DNA of 64,000 nt from Oscheius dolichura. Lineage: Eukaryota > Nematoda > Chromadorea > Rhabditida > Rhabditidae. This document shows, one piece after another, positions 10,754 to 23,450 of this stretch. The stretch is taken from the NCBI GenBank assembly GCA_932521035.1, contig OW051496.1:6324001-6388000 (forward strand). Reading direction: 5' to 3'. The notes beneath the pieces are model-generated. The model had not been told where the DNA came from. It did no database searches and worked only from the letters and a program-made list of their open reading frames with translations. Made by a program: the position numbers and the translations under genes. Within the stretch, counting starts at the first letter, position 1. The number at the start of each line of letters is the position of its first letter.

Positions 10754-13054
10754 TTACCTAGAGGGGAGAGTTGTCTCTTTCTTCTTCCGTAGGTAACACG
10801 AGTAGCTCTCGGTCCTCAACCGGGCTCCTTTTCTGACCATGGGGAGACTGGCTAAAACGAGGATAGATGGAGGATGGGCAGACTGGCTTACCTCGATAAC
10901 TGGCGCCTTCCTCCGTTATCCGTCGAATGTACGGGGAAGTATCCTGGTACCACCCGGATATCAGTTTCTTGACTCCTGGTGGACACTGCGAGAATTTGGC
11001 GGAATCCTAAGGATCGAAACTGTTATTTTTAAAACTCGAGTTACCTTGTCGCAGGCTCCCATAAATTCGTGGTAAGCAAGGACTAGCAGATCGGAAACCT
11101 CTCGAGATTTCGGTCCGAACCGGGCATGGTACAGTTGTTGGTCATAGTTTTCCGGCCCACACACTTCCATGATTCCTCTAAAGATCATACTTGATTAAAA
11201 TGAAGAAACAGGCCCACCTGTACAGGGGAAGGGAGTTCTCCCTCGGGAATATACGGAGGAATCCGCCACATCGCTCCTCTTCCAAGAGCAGACGGATCTT
11301 GTATTCTTGGACCCGTCTCTCGATTGCCCCATCCGTTAAGTATCTCTAGGCAGGCATAGATTCCTCCTCTATCTCCGACTTACGGCAACCGGGGCCCCGT
11401 CCACCCGTCTCTTGAGATTCGCCTTCTTCCCTGACACTTTCGACCTGTCGTCTAGCAGACCCGTGGGATCGACTTTGGGCACACAGATCAGGTTGAGCAG
11501 GTCGACGATCATCTGTGGCTTCAGGAGGACATCCAGAGGGGCCTCTCTAAAATACTGAAGTGGAAATGACAATAGAGTGACTGACGTGGCCAAGCTGGGG
11601 TTGAGGTTGATCTCCAAGAGCCATGGCTTCAGGTGCTCATCCACGAGGATGTCAAACCCGAAGAGGTGGAAATTGGTCCCCACGTGGAGGAGGGTGTTCC
11701 TCGTCACCGAGGCGATCGAACTTTGTGGGGAGAGGAACGTTTTCACGATTAGGTCCTCTATCCTCAACATCAATACTGAAAGGTGGAAATGAGAATAACG
11801 AAAAAAGGGAAGGGGTACATTTGGTGTCGTGCCCGTCCTTTTCCAGGTAGCGAAGGAGGGCTCCGAGAGTCCATTTGTGTCCTAGATCCTCGGCAGACAA
11901 CGACTCGTTCCTCACGTACTTCTCGTTCTTCTTATTCAGAGAATAATTCGTCAAATGAACGTAGGATGGCGACTCCCCAATTTCCAGGGAATACTCGGAG
12001 CTAGCAAACCTAAAGGAGTCAATGAAGAGAGGAATGGGGAGCCGCGTACCTGGTGAGGCCTTCGGAGTAGAGGTAGACGACGAGCGGGTAGAAGGAGGTC
12101 ACCGCCGCGTAGATGCGCAAATCGAACTTGTGCCCGTTGACCAGGAGAGGCCTCTCAATGTACCGCGACACCAACAGCTTCTTGTTCTCCGGCAACTCCT
12201 CCGGCTAAATATGAATATCCTCGTCTTATTCTGAAAAGGCCTACCTTGGTGATAAAGAAGATGCCCTTCCCCTCACAGCTGTGAGCCGGCTTCACGATGT
12301 AATGGACCGGCCCGTTCTGACTGTCCCTTTGGCATGCCTCCTCCAACTTCCGGAGGTCTCTGGGAACGACAAACGACTCCGGGATCTGAATCCCCTTTAA
12401 AAAATGAACAGAGGATGACTCACAAAGCTGTATACGGCGCCGAACTGGGCTTCCGAGCGGGCGATGTTCGTGTAGAGCTCGTCCTTGAAAGTGAGCTGTT
12501 TCATCCGGGGAAACATATTCAGTCGCTGCCTAAAAAGAACTGTTCTCGGCTGGGAAAAGAACACGAACCAGGGTCTCAATGCCTTCATCTTATGGCCCGA
12601 AATGAAGCTACTCGACCAGGCCACGTTGTAGGCTCGGTTGTCTGGGCTCCCCTGAAAGGTTCAAATGGGCAGGAAAAGGGGAAAACGGACCTGGGTGAAG
12701 CCGTGGCCGTGGAGCAGGGTCTTCATGAGTTTGTTCTCGTTTCCCAGCAGGGCAAATAACATGTTTCTCTGTTTTCCCACCTAAAGAAGAGAGTGGCCTG
12801 TCGGAATGGGGGAGACACCTTGGTGAACTGGGACTGTCTGTCCTGGTCGACGGCACTGTGGATGCAATCGAGGCTGTCGGCCGAGAAATTGACCAGTCGA
12901 CTCCGCTTCGCCCTTTTCTCCTCTGATTCATCGAGACTCGTGATCTTCTTAACCTCTTCCCTTTGCTGAATAATTCTGAAAGGGTATGCACAAATAGGAA
13001 AGGGCATAATTCTTACGTCTTTTGAAACACTGGTGATTCCCGCAATCTGACCAT
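10754..13054 (-). CDS. TTLL-family tubulin polyglutamylase (TTLL4/5-like)
   Basis: ATP-grasp ligase that adds glutamates to tubulin tails, a mark of stable and axonemal microtubules. Exons read leftward give NVAWSSSFISGHKMKAL and NMFPRMKQLTFKDELYTNI (the N-terminal TTL segment). VHYIVKPAHSCEGKGIFF follows, with the ATP-binding Lys and Gly loop. YIERPLLVNGHKFDLRIY and VHLTNYSLNKKN come next, then FGFDILVDEHLKPWLLEINL, the magnesium-binding glutamate and asparagine region, and APLDVLLKPQMIVDLL. This order and the final motif match the TTLL4/TTLL5 branch of glutamylases. A C-terminal extension of about 130 residues carries FERRVQEYK-like helices. I place the start at Met 13054, which keeps frame through the first intron. 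Introns are about 30-45 bp. Next to tektin, it supports a ciliary theme, but there is no proof of co-regulation. Confidence 0.9.
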
Positions 13055-13626
13055 CCTCCGCTAGGTATTCGTCCCAACGTTTGGGGGACGCGTCGATGGA
13101 TTGAGGTCCTACAATGGAACTTCGATTTTCTGATACGGAGAAAGCCGGGAAGAGGTGCTTTCGAATTAATTGGTATTTGAAAAGGAGCGAAGTTTAAAGG
13201 ACTGGGAGACGAGACGGGGTTGCGAATTTTGACGAGCAGAGGAACCGGGACATAGACGGAGGGGAAGCAGAGACACAGAAAATAATTTATTATTATATTT
13301 TGTAGACCAGTCGACAGACACGGGGAGGAATCTGTGGTCGGAGGGGGTATGGACAGGGGGCGGGGAGGGGATTAGCCGAGACGGCACCCCGGAGAAGCAC
13401 TCCTCCCGATGGATATCGATATTATTAACACTTTTAACACTAGACAATAATAGACGGATAAGTCGACTGGACGAGGCCTCGTTTGACTCTTTGTTGATAG
13501 ACTTTTGCTCCCGCATACATCACAGAAAATACTGACAGATCTAGCAGCAACTAGACGAAATACTGGAAGTGGCCGGGTTGGGGAGGAGGACGGTCACCTA
13601 CAATTACAGGAAGGACGACAGATACT
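13055..13626. other. Spacer between TTLL start and DPF-like stop
   Basis: About 570 bp. A minus-strand open frame (13166-13516) begins MREQKSINKES but contains an AATAAA-like stretch and no domain, and no splice connection in frame with either neighbour could be found. I treat it as non-coding, possibly containing the TTLL promoter and the DPF-like 3' UTR. Confidence 0.4.
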
Positions 13627-14393
13627 TCAGTTCCTCGAAGATTTCGAACCACGGGCCGTATTCTGAATATCGGAGAGGATGAGACAAATAAACAGATCAG
13701 CCACCTTCTTCTTCTTAGTCGACGCGTTTTTGCCCTTCTTCCGCTTCGAGCCCCAGTCGTCCTCGTCGCTACCGGACCCGTTGCTCAGGTCGTCGTCAAG
13801 ATCATCCGTGAAGTCATCCTGGGCGAGGTGAAACAGTCAACGGAAGGGAACTCACAAAGATACTCTGCTTGGGGGTGCCCTTGGAGGACATGGCGAACTC
13901 CATCGATATCTCGGCCGCGGACACTTCTGGAAGGGGCTATGGCGGGAGGAGAGACAGTGCCAAACCGGGGAGGGACGGCGGCTGGACGGCTTGGTTGATG
14001 GCCGCGTCCAGCTGGGGGTTGTCCCTCAAGAACATCTTCATCTCCACGGCGTCACTCGGCTGATGGTCCCGCTTCCGCCACCGGGGGGCCGAATACTGTA
14101 GATACTGGAAAAAAATAGCCTATAAACTACTAGCCAGAGCCACCGACCGCGTTGGGGTCGAGGGGAGTGTGTCTCTGAGCGGGGGTCTTGTAGTAGTTGG
14201 CGACGGGCCGGTGGGCCGTGCCTGTCTGCTGGTCGTAGTAGTACAACCTGAACCGGCCTGTCTCTCCGAATTAGAATAACAACGAATAAAAAAAGGTGAA
14301 GAGGACCAACCTGGATCGACGCTCGGCTGCCGTCCTCTCGTTCCATTTGGCACAGTTTTTCAATAATTCTACATAGTTGGCTTCGGTTATCAT
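13627..14393 (-). CDS. DPF/BAF45 (Requiem)-type protein with only the N-terminal domain
   Basis: Resembles the N-terminal half of DPF1-3/BAF45 subunits of SWI/SNF chromatin remodellers. NYVELLKNCAKWNERTAAER aligns with the human [20 protein letters not shown] helix, then RLYYYDQQTGTAHR, then YSAPRWRKR (human YPARRWRKK). The acidic DDFTDDLDDD box is followed by a Lys-rich nuclear-localisation-like stretch (KRKKGKN, KKKK). In DPF proteins a C2H2 finger and two PHD fingers follow; here the frame stops at 13627 and no Cys/His-rich exon is visible downstream. So this is either a PHD-less isoform or paralogue, or a shortened gene. An alternative frame of the last exon ending LKYLSSFL also stops quickly. 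A strong acceptor lies 2 bp before Met 14393, suggesting a spliced 5' leader. About 180 residues. Confidence 0.72.
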
Positions 14394-15018
14394 ACCTGGA
14401 AGAGGTTAGATTGGAAAATCAAAGGCTTTAGAATAAAGGCAGATGGGGCGCGGGCGACTTGGGCCCACTCGGCCAGCGCAATCAATATCGCCTTTGCAGA
14501 AAAACCTCAATTTGAGGCGCGACCGTTACTAGGAGAAGAAAGGAAAGTATGGTACGGACACGCTTCTTATTTGACACGAAGCGGGAGGATTCATTGCTTT
14601 CAGCACCTTTGTAAAGCAATGAAAGGGATCTTTTTCTCCAGTCTTCATAAAAATCGCTCCACATATATGATCTTATCCATCCTTCTTCAGTAGATAATCC
14701 TACCCTAATAACGGGCAAATCTCTGTGTGTCTGTAAGACCTCGTCTGTACAGATTGACCGGTCAAATGGGAGAGAAGCAGACATTTCGACCGTCAGGTTT
14801 TATCCAACTGCCAAAGCTTATTCGGCAAGGAAAGTACTAGAACGGCTCTTTGGGGAAGGGGGACCCGGCACTGTCGACTGTTTTTTGACCGAGTTGTTAA
14901 CCCCAGCGCCGTGGAAGACGGCCAGAGGCATACTTGTTTACATATATTATTTAGGAAATACAAAAACATTTATTAACAAAACAAAACAAAAAGGAATCAA
15001 CAATACACCGGTACATTA
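14394..15018. other. Spacer holding copy 1 of a dispersed repeat
   Basis: About 625 bp between the DPF-like start and the WDR6 stop. The main recognisable content is the repeat at 14695-14942, described separately. The remainder includes an AT-rich stretch with TTTATTAAC near 14970 that may serve WDR6 3' end formation. Confidence 0.5.
14695..14942 (+). repeat. Dispersed repeat, copy 1
   Basis: Begins atcctaccctaataacggg, continues through a gtctgt-rich stretch, gagagaagcagacatttcg and ends gaggcatacttgttta. The same series of blocks in the same order and orientation occurs at 29251-29441. This copy carries about 55 bp more in the middle. Reading the minus strand, both copies share a peptide-like phrase RDLP(V/I)IRVG, which may be a remnant of a mobile-element frame. 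No terminal inverted repeat is visible, so a LINE 3' end or SINE-like element is as likely as a DNA element. Confidence 0.75.
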
Positions 15019-18000
15019 TTAAAGAGACAGAGTATGGACCCCGGAGCCTACAGCTACCACTGTCGACCTGAAATTCAGCTATTTTTGATATACAAAATAA
15101 AACTAACTCCTCAACAATAAAAGAGGACGGATCCCAAATAGCTAGAGATTTGGCAAAGGAAAATTTTATACAATTCTGTAAACAATTGATATAAGGTTAA
15201 CTATAGATGGCTTACCTCTGAGATTGTGTAAACAGCTAAACGACAATCAAGTGAAACTGAAACGAGACGAGATGTACCTTCAAATTTTACATCTGAAAAA
15301 AGATTTATGAATGCACCTTTTTTCAACATACCGGTGACAGTACAGCTGTGATAGGAAACCCGTTGAACGATTTCTAATATCTCATCTTTCTTATGATAAA
15401 GGAAGATTTCTCCCGATTCCGAACCAATTGCGATTAAACCACTCGAGGATACATCTATGGCAGACAAGCCAAACGGAGCTACTTGAACCTGTACTTCATA
15501 ATCAAACAAAATCTAGAGAATGGGCAAACCTTAGCCTTTTGCAGGAACTGACCGTTCTTAAAGTTCCATAAGTGTAAATTGCCCGAGGTGGAAATAGCTA
15601 GCAGGAATGGAAAGTCTTCAATTAACCATCGAATCTAGAGGAAAACATTTTATAGAATATAAAAACCTTACTTTAGTGAACAGTGAAAGATCTGGAGGAG
15701 AAATATTAGCTACTCGTAATAAATTTCGGTCCTCTATAGAAAAGCACTCTATAGACCCGTCGGCCAAAGCCGCCGCTAACAAACTTTCCGAAGCGAAATG
15801 AAGGTCCAAGACACGCACATCCTCCTCATAACGAAAAACAGCTTTTCGATATAATCCTAGTTCATTTGTACTCAAAAACTCTGAAATTAAACTCTTTCGC
15901 GGCAGAACATCTGCCTACCTTCTTTGATCAATTCCCAGATGATTATTCCACCTTTCCCACCGCCTGTTGCCAGTAATCTTGCATTTTCTGAGTCAATGCT
16001 ATGAATACAAAGAAATCCGGAAGGTTCAGCTATTCTGCGCACAATATGCCATTTTCCTTGAATAAAGCAGGATTAGACATAGCAAAAATACTCCTTACCA
16101 GTGTGCTTGTTCAAACTAACAAACGCCATGGAAGTGTCGTTGCTGCCAGTCACAAACAGAATAGAATCACCACTGGAATCAAGCGTGTGTATAAAGACTA
16201 TCTGGGATCTATGGAGGGTTTCTTGATAATGAACAAAGTGGAGCAAATGCTGTCGTACTTGGATTAATTTCTATAATAAAATAGATGCACGAAACATCGT
16301 GCGACCTTACTTCCTTCCTTTGGAACTCCAAAATGACTTGTTCTTCTTCGATACTACAGTTCCAAGCTCTATTACCTCCACCACAATTAAAGCGAAAAAC
16401 GCTCAGCCCATTTGCATCAATTACATGAAAATCTGTAGAATGAAAACCAGCAATGAAGCATTGCTGCCCGCTTGGAATAAAAGCAGAAGGGATATCTATA
16501 TCATACGCATTTGATACTGTTGAGGTTCTAATCCATGTAAGGTAAGGATCTGCATCTGAAACAACCTGTTGACGCTTCTTATGGAACAAAAACCTTTCTC
16601 ATTCCATTTCCAATGCAAGATTCCAACATTTTTTACCAGACAAGACAACCATATGCCACTCTTTTTCAATGACAAAATTGACTCTGCTTCAAAATGGCGA
16701 TTAATCTAAAATGGAACATATTCTATAAACGCATTGTAGTTGCATCTGTGTTTGTTGTCGCAGTCACTTTTGTATCAGATTCGTTTACAACACATAATAT
16801 CAAATGCCCACACGCGGAACCTAATGCGACATAAATCCTAAACGTTTACCAATAGAGACAAAAATTAACCGTCTTACTTGTTATCCTTTCGAAAGACCAA
16901 CATGCTGGTTAGCATCAGTGGGTTCTTCTTCCCAATTTTGTCTAGCATTTCCACAAATGAAATCTCCCAGATTTTCTCATTATTTACATCATAGAGGCTC
17001 TATAAGCTAAAATACCTGCTTTAACTCAACCACTAACTGCAATTCTATTAGCAGAATAGACCACGACGAACTCTCCAGTACAAACAGAAGATAAAATTCT
17101 ACTGTTGTCTTGAGTGATTAACTTGCGTTTATCTAAACAACTAAATACTTGCAATTTAAACGTGTCTAACCATTTTGTAGAATAACAGCCGCTTTGTCTC
17201 CATACGCTACTATGCATCGTGCCTCTTCATGTATTGGTGAAATGGCAAAAAACCGAAGACACAGATTGTCAAAAAGAAGGAAATTGTTGAGAAAAAGATA
17301 CCTAAAATTAGCTACAGCTGTATACCTTAAAAACAAACCCTTGACTGTTGATAGTATACAATTTAGAACCATTTCTTGCGAAACTTCTCAAATCATCACA
17401 AGTGGGAAGGAAGCAAGAGGAAGAAAGCTTGCCTATACTGAAGGAAAGCAAGCCACCATTCTCACTGCCACAATACTAAAATTTCAACAACAACAAAATG
17501 TAGAGCAAAGCAAATTTACCAGCCTGGATTCATAGCAGATGATATTTCGAATACACCCAAGTCCAAGAAGGATACTGTTTACCATTTGAAGGTTTTGCTC
17601 TTCACTATATTCCCATTGATAAATAGTCTAAATTTCCGTTTGAAGGTATGATAAAATATATGTAACCTGGTCAATTCCCGCAGTTAAAATAGTATCATTC
17701 GGCCCAAGACAGATAGAAAAAGGTCTAGCTGTGTGTCCGTATTTGCATGCGATTTCTTTTAACTGCGTTCTGAAAGAAATAGATCTAACTAAGAAATTTA
17801 CTGTGAGGAAACAGTGGAAAACTTCCAAACTCTTAGACTTCTATCATCGGAAACAGTAAATAACAAACTTTTAAATAGTAGCATACCAAATATCATACCC
17901 TAAAAAGCAAATACATAAAATCAAATGCTCTCCCACTGACTGTGTGACCGACATATTTTCTCAAGATAGAAGAATCTTTTGATGGGTGCGAAATAAGAAT

Positions 18001-18586
18001 ATCACCAAAGACTGTTCCAACTATTGTGTAGAGTTCTTCCCATGTGCTACCAATCAAGAGTGCTTTCAGTCTGAACGTGGTACAGATGAGGTTTCAGGCT
18101 ACCAACAAGACGCATGAATAGGTAGACGGGACAGAGGACACCAATGTTAGCATTTCCACATTATGATCTTCCAACCGAAATAATGAAGTTGTATTACATG
18201 CAAATAAAACTGCTATCTGAACAAAGACGTAGACATATTTTTTGAGCTTACCTCGCCTGATTTCAACGGTTTCATAGCCATTATTTGATCATCAAACTCT
18301 TTAATTCTAATCGGCGATTGTCCGTCATGAAAAAGGACGGAATTGGACACAAACGTTAGCTGTTGTTCTCCATATATGTAGATCCCATCTGTAGTTTGCT
18401 TAATATAAAAAGAAAAACAACTGAACCTTTATCTGGAACAATTCCATAAATGTTACCACCGTTTCTCCGAAATATTGGGATTGATCGTCTCAGTTTGTCG
18501 TGGTGATAAACTTCAATTATAAATCCATGTCCGACTATGAGCATTCCATCATGCACTGCAGAAGCTACCCGTGGAAGACATTGCAT
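15019..18586 (-). CDS. WDR6: WDR6 orthologue (WD-repeat partner for tRNA 2'-O-methylation)
   Basis: Multi-WD40 protein. WDR6 (yeast Rtt10/Trm734) pairs with FTSJ1/Trm7 to 2'-O-methylate position 34 of tRNA anticodons. The N-terminus shows a blade with VHDGMLIVGHGFIIEVY, where WDR6 proteins have a conserved GxGxxLxV strand. Then come LKALLIGSTWEELYTIVG (human ACLIGDAWKELTIVAG) and MIFGMLLFKSLLFTVSDDRS (human FSMSYLESKGLLATASEDRS). YGHTARPFSICLGPNDTILT corresponds to human FGHSARVWQVKLLENYLISA. Many further blades follow, ending in VVAVGSGVHTLSL. More than fifteen short exons; coding sequence is AT-rich compared with genes on either side. The last exon was joined using an acceptor near 15065, which restores frame. 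A strong acceptor occurs 2 bp before Met 18586. The match across four blades in order makes the orthology call good. Confidence 0.82.
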
Positions 18587-18979
18587 AGCTGCAAAACGTT
18601 TCTTTCGTATTCAAGTAGTGTTGTTCTACTTCTCCTAGTGTTCAGATACGTCAACGAATAAAACTGGGTTACGATCGAAAAAAGTTCATAGAAACTCCGA
18701 AATAATTTTAAACAAAGTCACAGAACGTACAAATCAAAAAAGAAAAGAACAAATCAATCTAACGAAATAATTGACGAAATAGACAAATTACAAGAGAAAA
18801 CCCCACTAACAATGGAAATCAATCACTCGTGCAAGGTGCCCGACCATAAACTATGGTTAAATAATATAACCCGAGATGTGATGCAACAAGTCACAAAACA
18901 ATAGGGGGAACAGACTCGTATCCATCCCAGCCGGGGGGTCGGGAGATCTTAAAAGCAGGGGAGAATGTGGTTCAAATTA
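18587..18979. other. AT-rich spacer between WDR6 start and FUBP-like stop
   Basis: About 390 bp between two genes on the same strand. It must hold the FUBP-like 3' UTR and the WDR6 promoter. No frame, repeat or AATAAA on the minus strand was recognised. Confidence 0.4.
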
Positions 18980-21762
18980 TTAAAACTGTTGAGGTTGGGT
19001 TGTGGTGAATTGTCCTGTCTGAGGAAAAGATTGCTGTTGTCCGCCAGTGTAACCAGCAAATTGTGTTCCTTGTGTTGCTCCGGGAGGGAAAGAATTTCCC
19101 GAAAAAGCATTAGGAACTTGGCCAGGAGTTGATCCAGATGTAGTAACGTTTGCAGCAGCCGCAGTTCCGCCACCTACACGTGGTTGATTTTGTTTCATCT
19201 GATTTTCTATCATAGCCGCTTGGTCATGCATTCCCATTGATCTAAAAAATGATTAGCGTCAAGCTGCGTTAAAAATTCTTCATACCTGTAATACTCAGCC
19301 CATTGAGCGGAATAGTCTGGTTGTCCTGTTTGTGGGTTTATAACAGGCGAGGGATTCTGAGCAACAGCAGGTTGTGGAGTGGCAGAAGCAGGTGTGTACT
19401 GTTGAGCAGCAGGTTGTTGGTATTGCGTAGCTCCATAAGCGGGTCCGCCAGCCCCATAAAATGGTTGGGCCGATTGTGCCGCCCATCCATTTCCAGGATC
19501 AGGCTGATGAGCTAAAAAAATATTATTTACTAATTAGAATGGGTTGATTATAAGGCAAACAATAAAATCAACATACCGAATCCTCCGCTCCACTGATTTT
19601 GTTGTATACCAAATTGCTGGTTAAATTGGGGTGCACCAAATCCACCATTACCCAATTGACCACCTGTGAATGGTGGTACAGGGGTACCAGGAGCCAAATC
19701 ACCGACCTAAACATTAGTTTTAGAGAAACTGTAATCTTAATTTTTCTGATAGCGTTTAGCCTAATTTTAATCTCTTAATCTAACCTTCATTCGAATAATA
19801 TGCTGCGCATGATGTATTTGATAAGGTGTTCCTTTGATAATAAAAACTTTTTCCTGGCTATTAGGTGGTGGATCACGCGATAGTTCACAGTGGGCTCCGC
19901 TTTCGCTATTAATCTAAAAACCGCATTGAATTCTAGAAAACCTCAAAATCAAACCTGTTTAATAGTTTCGCCTCCTTTCCCTATGACTAATCCTGTTTTA
20001 TTAGCAGGGACGTGCATATAGAAAACATCGGTAGCTGCAGGACCACCGCCACCTGCTGGTCCGCCTCCATTGCAACTTTTATGTACCAGCTCAGTAATAA
20101 GTTCTGTGGCCTTGTAAATCTGATCTCGTGTCCCCATGATTACAGCACATCGATCAACTGATGTTGGATCATCTGATTTGATGTAAAATAGCGTAAAACA
20201 CAATACTTACCGTCCGGTTTAAATTGGATTTTGGTGCCGGTCTCCATAGCCAATCGTTTGATAGTTTCCCCACCTTTGCCAATAATCATGCCGACACTTG
20301 TGCGTGGTACAACTACCTAAAATAGATTAAGTAATAGACAGTAACATCACAACAACAAATAAATGTATATTAACTCACTTCTCCCTTAGCTGTTGCCGCT
20401 TCAGGTTGGAACCGTTGGTGTGTGCTTGCACCTCCACCTACAGAACCACCCTGGTCATCGCGAGATGAGAGCAATTCTGCAACAAGCCTCTTAGCCATTT
20501 CAACTTTATCAGGGTCGCCAGTAATTCTAAGTGGTTTTGGTTGTCCCGTAACTTCTTGTGAGTCTTGAATCATTAACATTTTACATCCCGCTTGCTCCTT
20601 TAAAAATACATTACGTAAAAGCGATGGTAACAAACTTGAAGTTGTTTAATAGTGTCCCCTTGTTTTCCTATGACTAGACCGCATTTCTGGGCAGGAATCA
20701 GAATTTCAACAGTAATATGACGACCATCGTTTCCAAATGGCTGACTGATTACTCCGGCTCCTCCTGGAGTACCTTGCTGACGCTGGCTGGCACGTTGGAT
20801 AACATCATTAATCATCTGTTTAGCACGCTCCACAGAAATCTAGATTTTTTAACATACATTTTAATAATTGAGCTAACCTTTGACCCTTGTAAAGTACAGT
20901 TTCTATATCCGGGAGTGCCTTCACCATCGGGGCTCATCTGGACACGGCATTGCGACTGTGCTTGAATGTTCTGTATTTCGCTCCCCCCTCTACCAATAAC
21001 TAAAATATAAGTTATGTTTAGATTAAATCAAAAGTATACCTAGGCCTACTGTATTGTCCGGAATGTTTATTACTTCTACAATATTCTCGCCCATTCCCAT
21101 CTGCATGTAGGCAGCGCCCATCTGGATAATTCCCGCTTGGTCCATTTCGTTGTTAGCCCTTTTAACCGGGTACACTGAAACAAAAGAGTTATTTTTTGGA
21201 GAATGTAAGGAAACACATCCATACAAATATCATAATCAAACCAGCAAAAATGGGAAACATCAAATACGCACACTCAAATTCGTCGTCGTGAGATCGCTTC
21301 AGCGAAGTATTCGAAGTAGAGTCGATCGGAGCCAACTAAACACATATAAAGAGAAAGTAAAACTATGAAATCCGGCTCAACACCTTATCGTAAGAAATAT
21401 TTTACAGTGTATGAAAACATATGAGAATAGAATACACCACCCAAATTTACTATTAAATTAGTTATCATGAAAGTGCGAAAATGATCATAGAACATCGAAA
21501 TAAAATAATAAACAATGCTGCATATGAACGATTATTGAATTTATTTTCGGAAAATCAAAAGCATCATGACATATGAGAAAGGCATATGTAAGAGTACATC
21601 AAAATATTGATTTTATTTGCAATGAACAGTAAAATGGATGAAATTAATTCATGTTTCCTACGGGAAAGTTAAGCCATGATTCGAAAACGCGTAGTAACTG
21701 ACGCTCACCTCTTTAGCACGTTGCAGGGCGTCCTCCACAGTACTACTAATTCCTCCAGACAT
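18980..21762 (-). CDS. FUBP/KHSRP-family protein with four KH domains
   Basis: Single-stranded nucleic-acid binder of the FUSE-binding family (FUBP1-3/KHSRP; Drosophila Psi), acting in transcription, splicing and mRNA decay. Residues near the start, VEDALQRAKE, match the FUBP N-terminal helix. Four KH domains follow with their GXXG loops: VIGRGGSEIQ, VIGKQGDTIKQ, IIGKGGETIKR and VIGKGGETIKQ. The C-terminus is Gly/Gln/Pro-rich and contains DYSAQWAEYYRSMG, the tyrosine-rich FUBP C-terminal motif. The protein ends GQFTTTQPQQF. The first intron is about 375 bp, unusually long for this window, and the remaining introns are 40-100 bp. About 600 residues, as expected for the family. Which mammalian paralogue it matches cannot be told, since invertebrates normally have one. 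Confidence 0.93.
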
Positions 21763-23175
21763 AATACGACGTTTCCATATGAGGTAAAAACGTTTTTTCG
21801 GCCGCGAATGACAGTCGAACTGAATATGAGAGTCGCGCGTCGCCAAAACGCTCGCGTTGGAAACGAGGTGGGGTTCCCGACGCGACGGAAAAGTACTGTA
21901 GTTGATCCTGCAGCGAAAATCATCGGGCTTCTTCTTTTTCAAGCTTTCGCCAGAAAACCGCGTGTCTTCGATCATTTGCAACGATGACGTATTTGCGTCG
22001 CTGAACTTTCTCATCGTTACTTCCGGTCCGGTTTTTCTCAGTGATGCTTATTGTTGATACGCACATAGGAGCTGGATACACTTTATCATGTCATTTTTCT
22101 TTACTACTATGGACAATCTACATATTTATCAGACATATAATTTACACTTTACATTGCAGTGTACAATGTGGATTACTATTCGTCTTCAAATCAAACTAGT
22201 ACAAATTCCATTCCTCCAATAAGTGGACAAAATGTTCGAAATTTCACTGAATACCTGAAACATTTCGAAAGACAACGACGACTACTGTATATCATTCAAG
22301 CGCAGTGTCATCAATTGCTTTCCCTGTCGAAATACCCAGTTTCTTTCACTTTGAAATGATCTGGTTTTACAGATTTCACTTACAATTTTGAAACCAAACA
22401 CAATTCATTCCTTGCAAAGCGCCCTTTTTCTCACCGGTGAGAATCCTCCCTAACGGACCGCCCTTGTTTGCGCATCCTTTCCATCTTCCGCTATAAATAT
22501 CGATTGCCACGCCCATAACAGCCAAATGTTTACTCCAGGATGAACTAAACCGCTCGTTCCATTCGAGCCCTATCAACCATCTGGAGTGGGTTTCAACATC
22601 CGGCCCGTCCCATCAATCTGACAAACATGACGAAATAACATCATTAATCAGCAAGGTAAATATAACTTCTATTCAAAAAACAATCCTTACAGAATGGGAC
22701 ACAAGATTGCTCACCTGAAATCTTCCCAAGGTCTTCAAGGTGGAATTATTCGAATTTAGATGTGAGATTCCAACAAATTTGTTCGCCGAACCCGGCAGTT
22801 TAAAGGTCGGGGCGCTCCAATACTACATTTGATTTTATGCATTTTCATGCGTTGTTGATGCTTTCTCTAGTCTTATCGACCCCAAATTGCTATATAGCAA
22901 AAGAGAAAAACGCAAAATACGGAAGAATTGAAGAGAAATGCAGCCGTCATGAATTTTGTTCAGCAAAACCACATTTGAGGTTCAAAAATAGTGTTTTGAA
23001 TACTTTTCCATAATGCTTGGGGTCAAAATGTTACTCTTGATGTGAATAGTCATTTGCCGTCAAAATCAGACAAATCCTATATCAGCATATTGAGTAAAAT
23101 ATTTTTAAAGCAGAAAGAATACCGCCAGCGAAACAAAAATTTCAAATTTTGCTCTGTAATTTTGCATATTTTCGT

Positions 23176-23450
23176 AATGCATCAAGAACTCGTTATTGAC
23201 ACATAGGATTTTGTTTCTGTTTTTTGCAATTGATAAAGCACATCGAATTGTCCTTGAATGAGTTTTTTGAGAACTCCTAGATGAAATTTAAATAACTGAC
23301 AACTATTTTACTAGCACATTTAATATTTATAATAGATAGCGTTGTCAGATCTAGGTGCCAAAACTCATTCAAGGACAATCTGACGTGCTCTACCGATTGT
23401 AACAAACAGAAATGAAATTGGATGTGCCAATAAGGAGTTCTTGATGCATT
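23176..23450. repeat. Long imperfect inverted repeat (about 90-bp arms)
   Basis: The left arm 23176-23266 (starts aatgcatcaagaactcg) and the right arm 23360-23450 are reverse complements at roughly 80 percent. Inside, shorter matching pieces continue the pairing: cctagat 23276-23282 with 23349-23355, and ctgacaac 23296-23303 with 23341-23348. The whole 275 bp can thus fold almost to its centre. Consistent with a fold-back MITE or a long hairpin RNA locus. No flanking target duplication was recognised. Confidence 0.8.

Noticed and set aside
13166-13516. Possible first exon of the TTLL gene
   Set aside because: No donor/acceptor pair keeps frame, and a Met with correct phase already exists at 13054.
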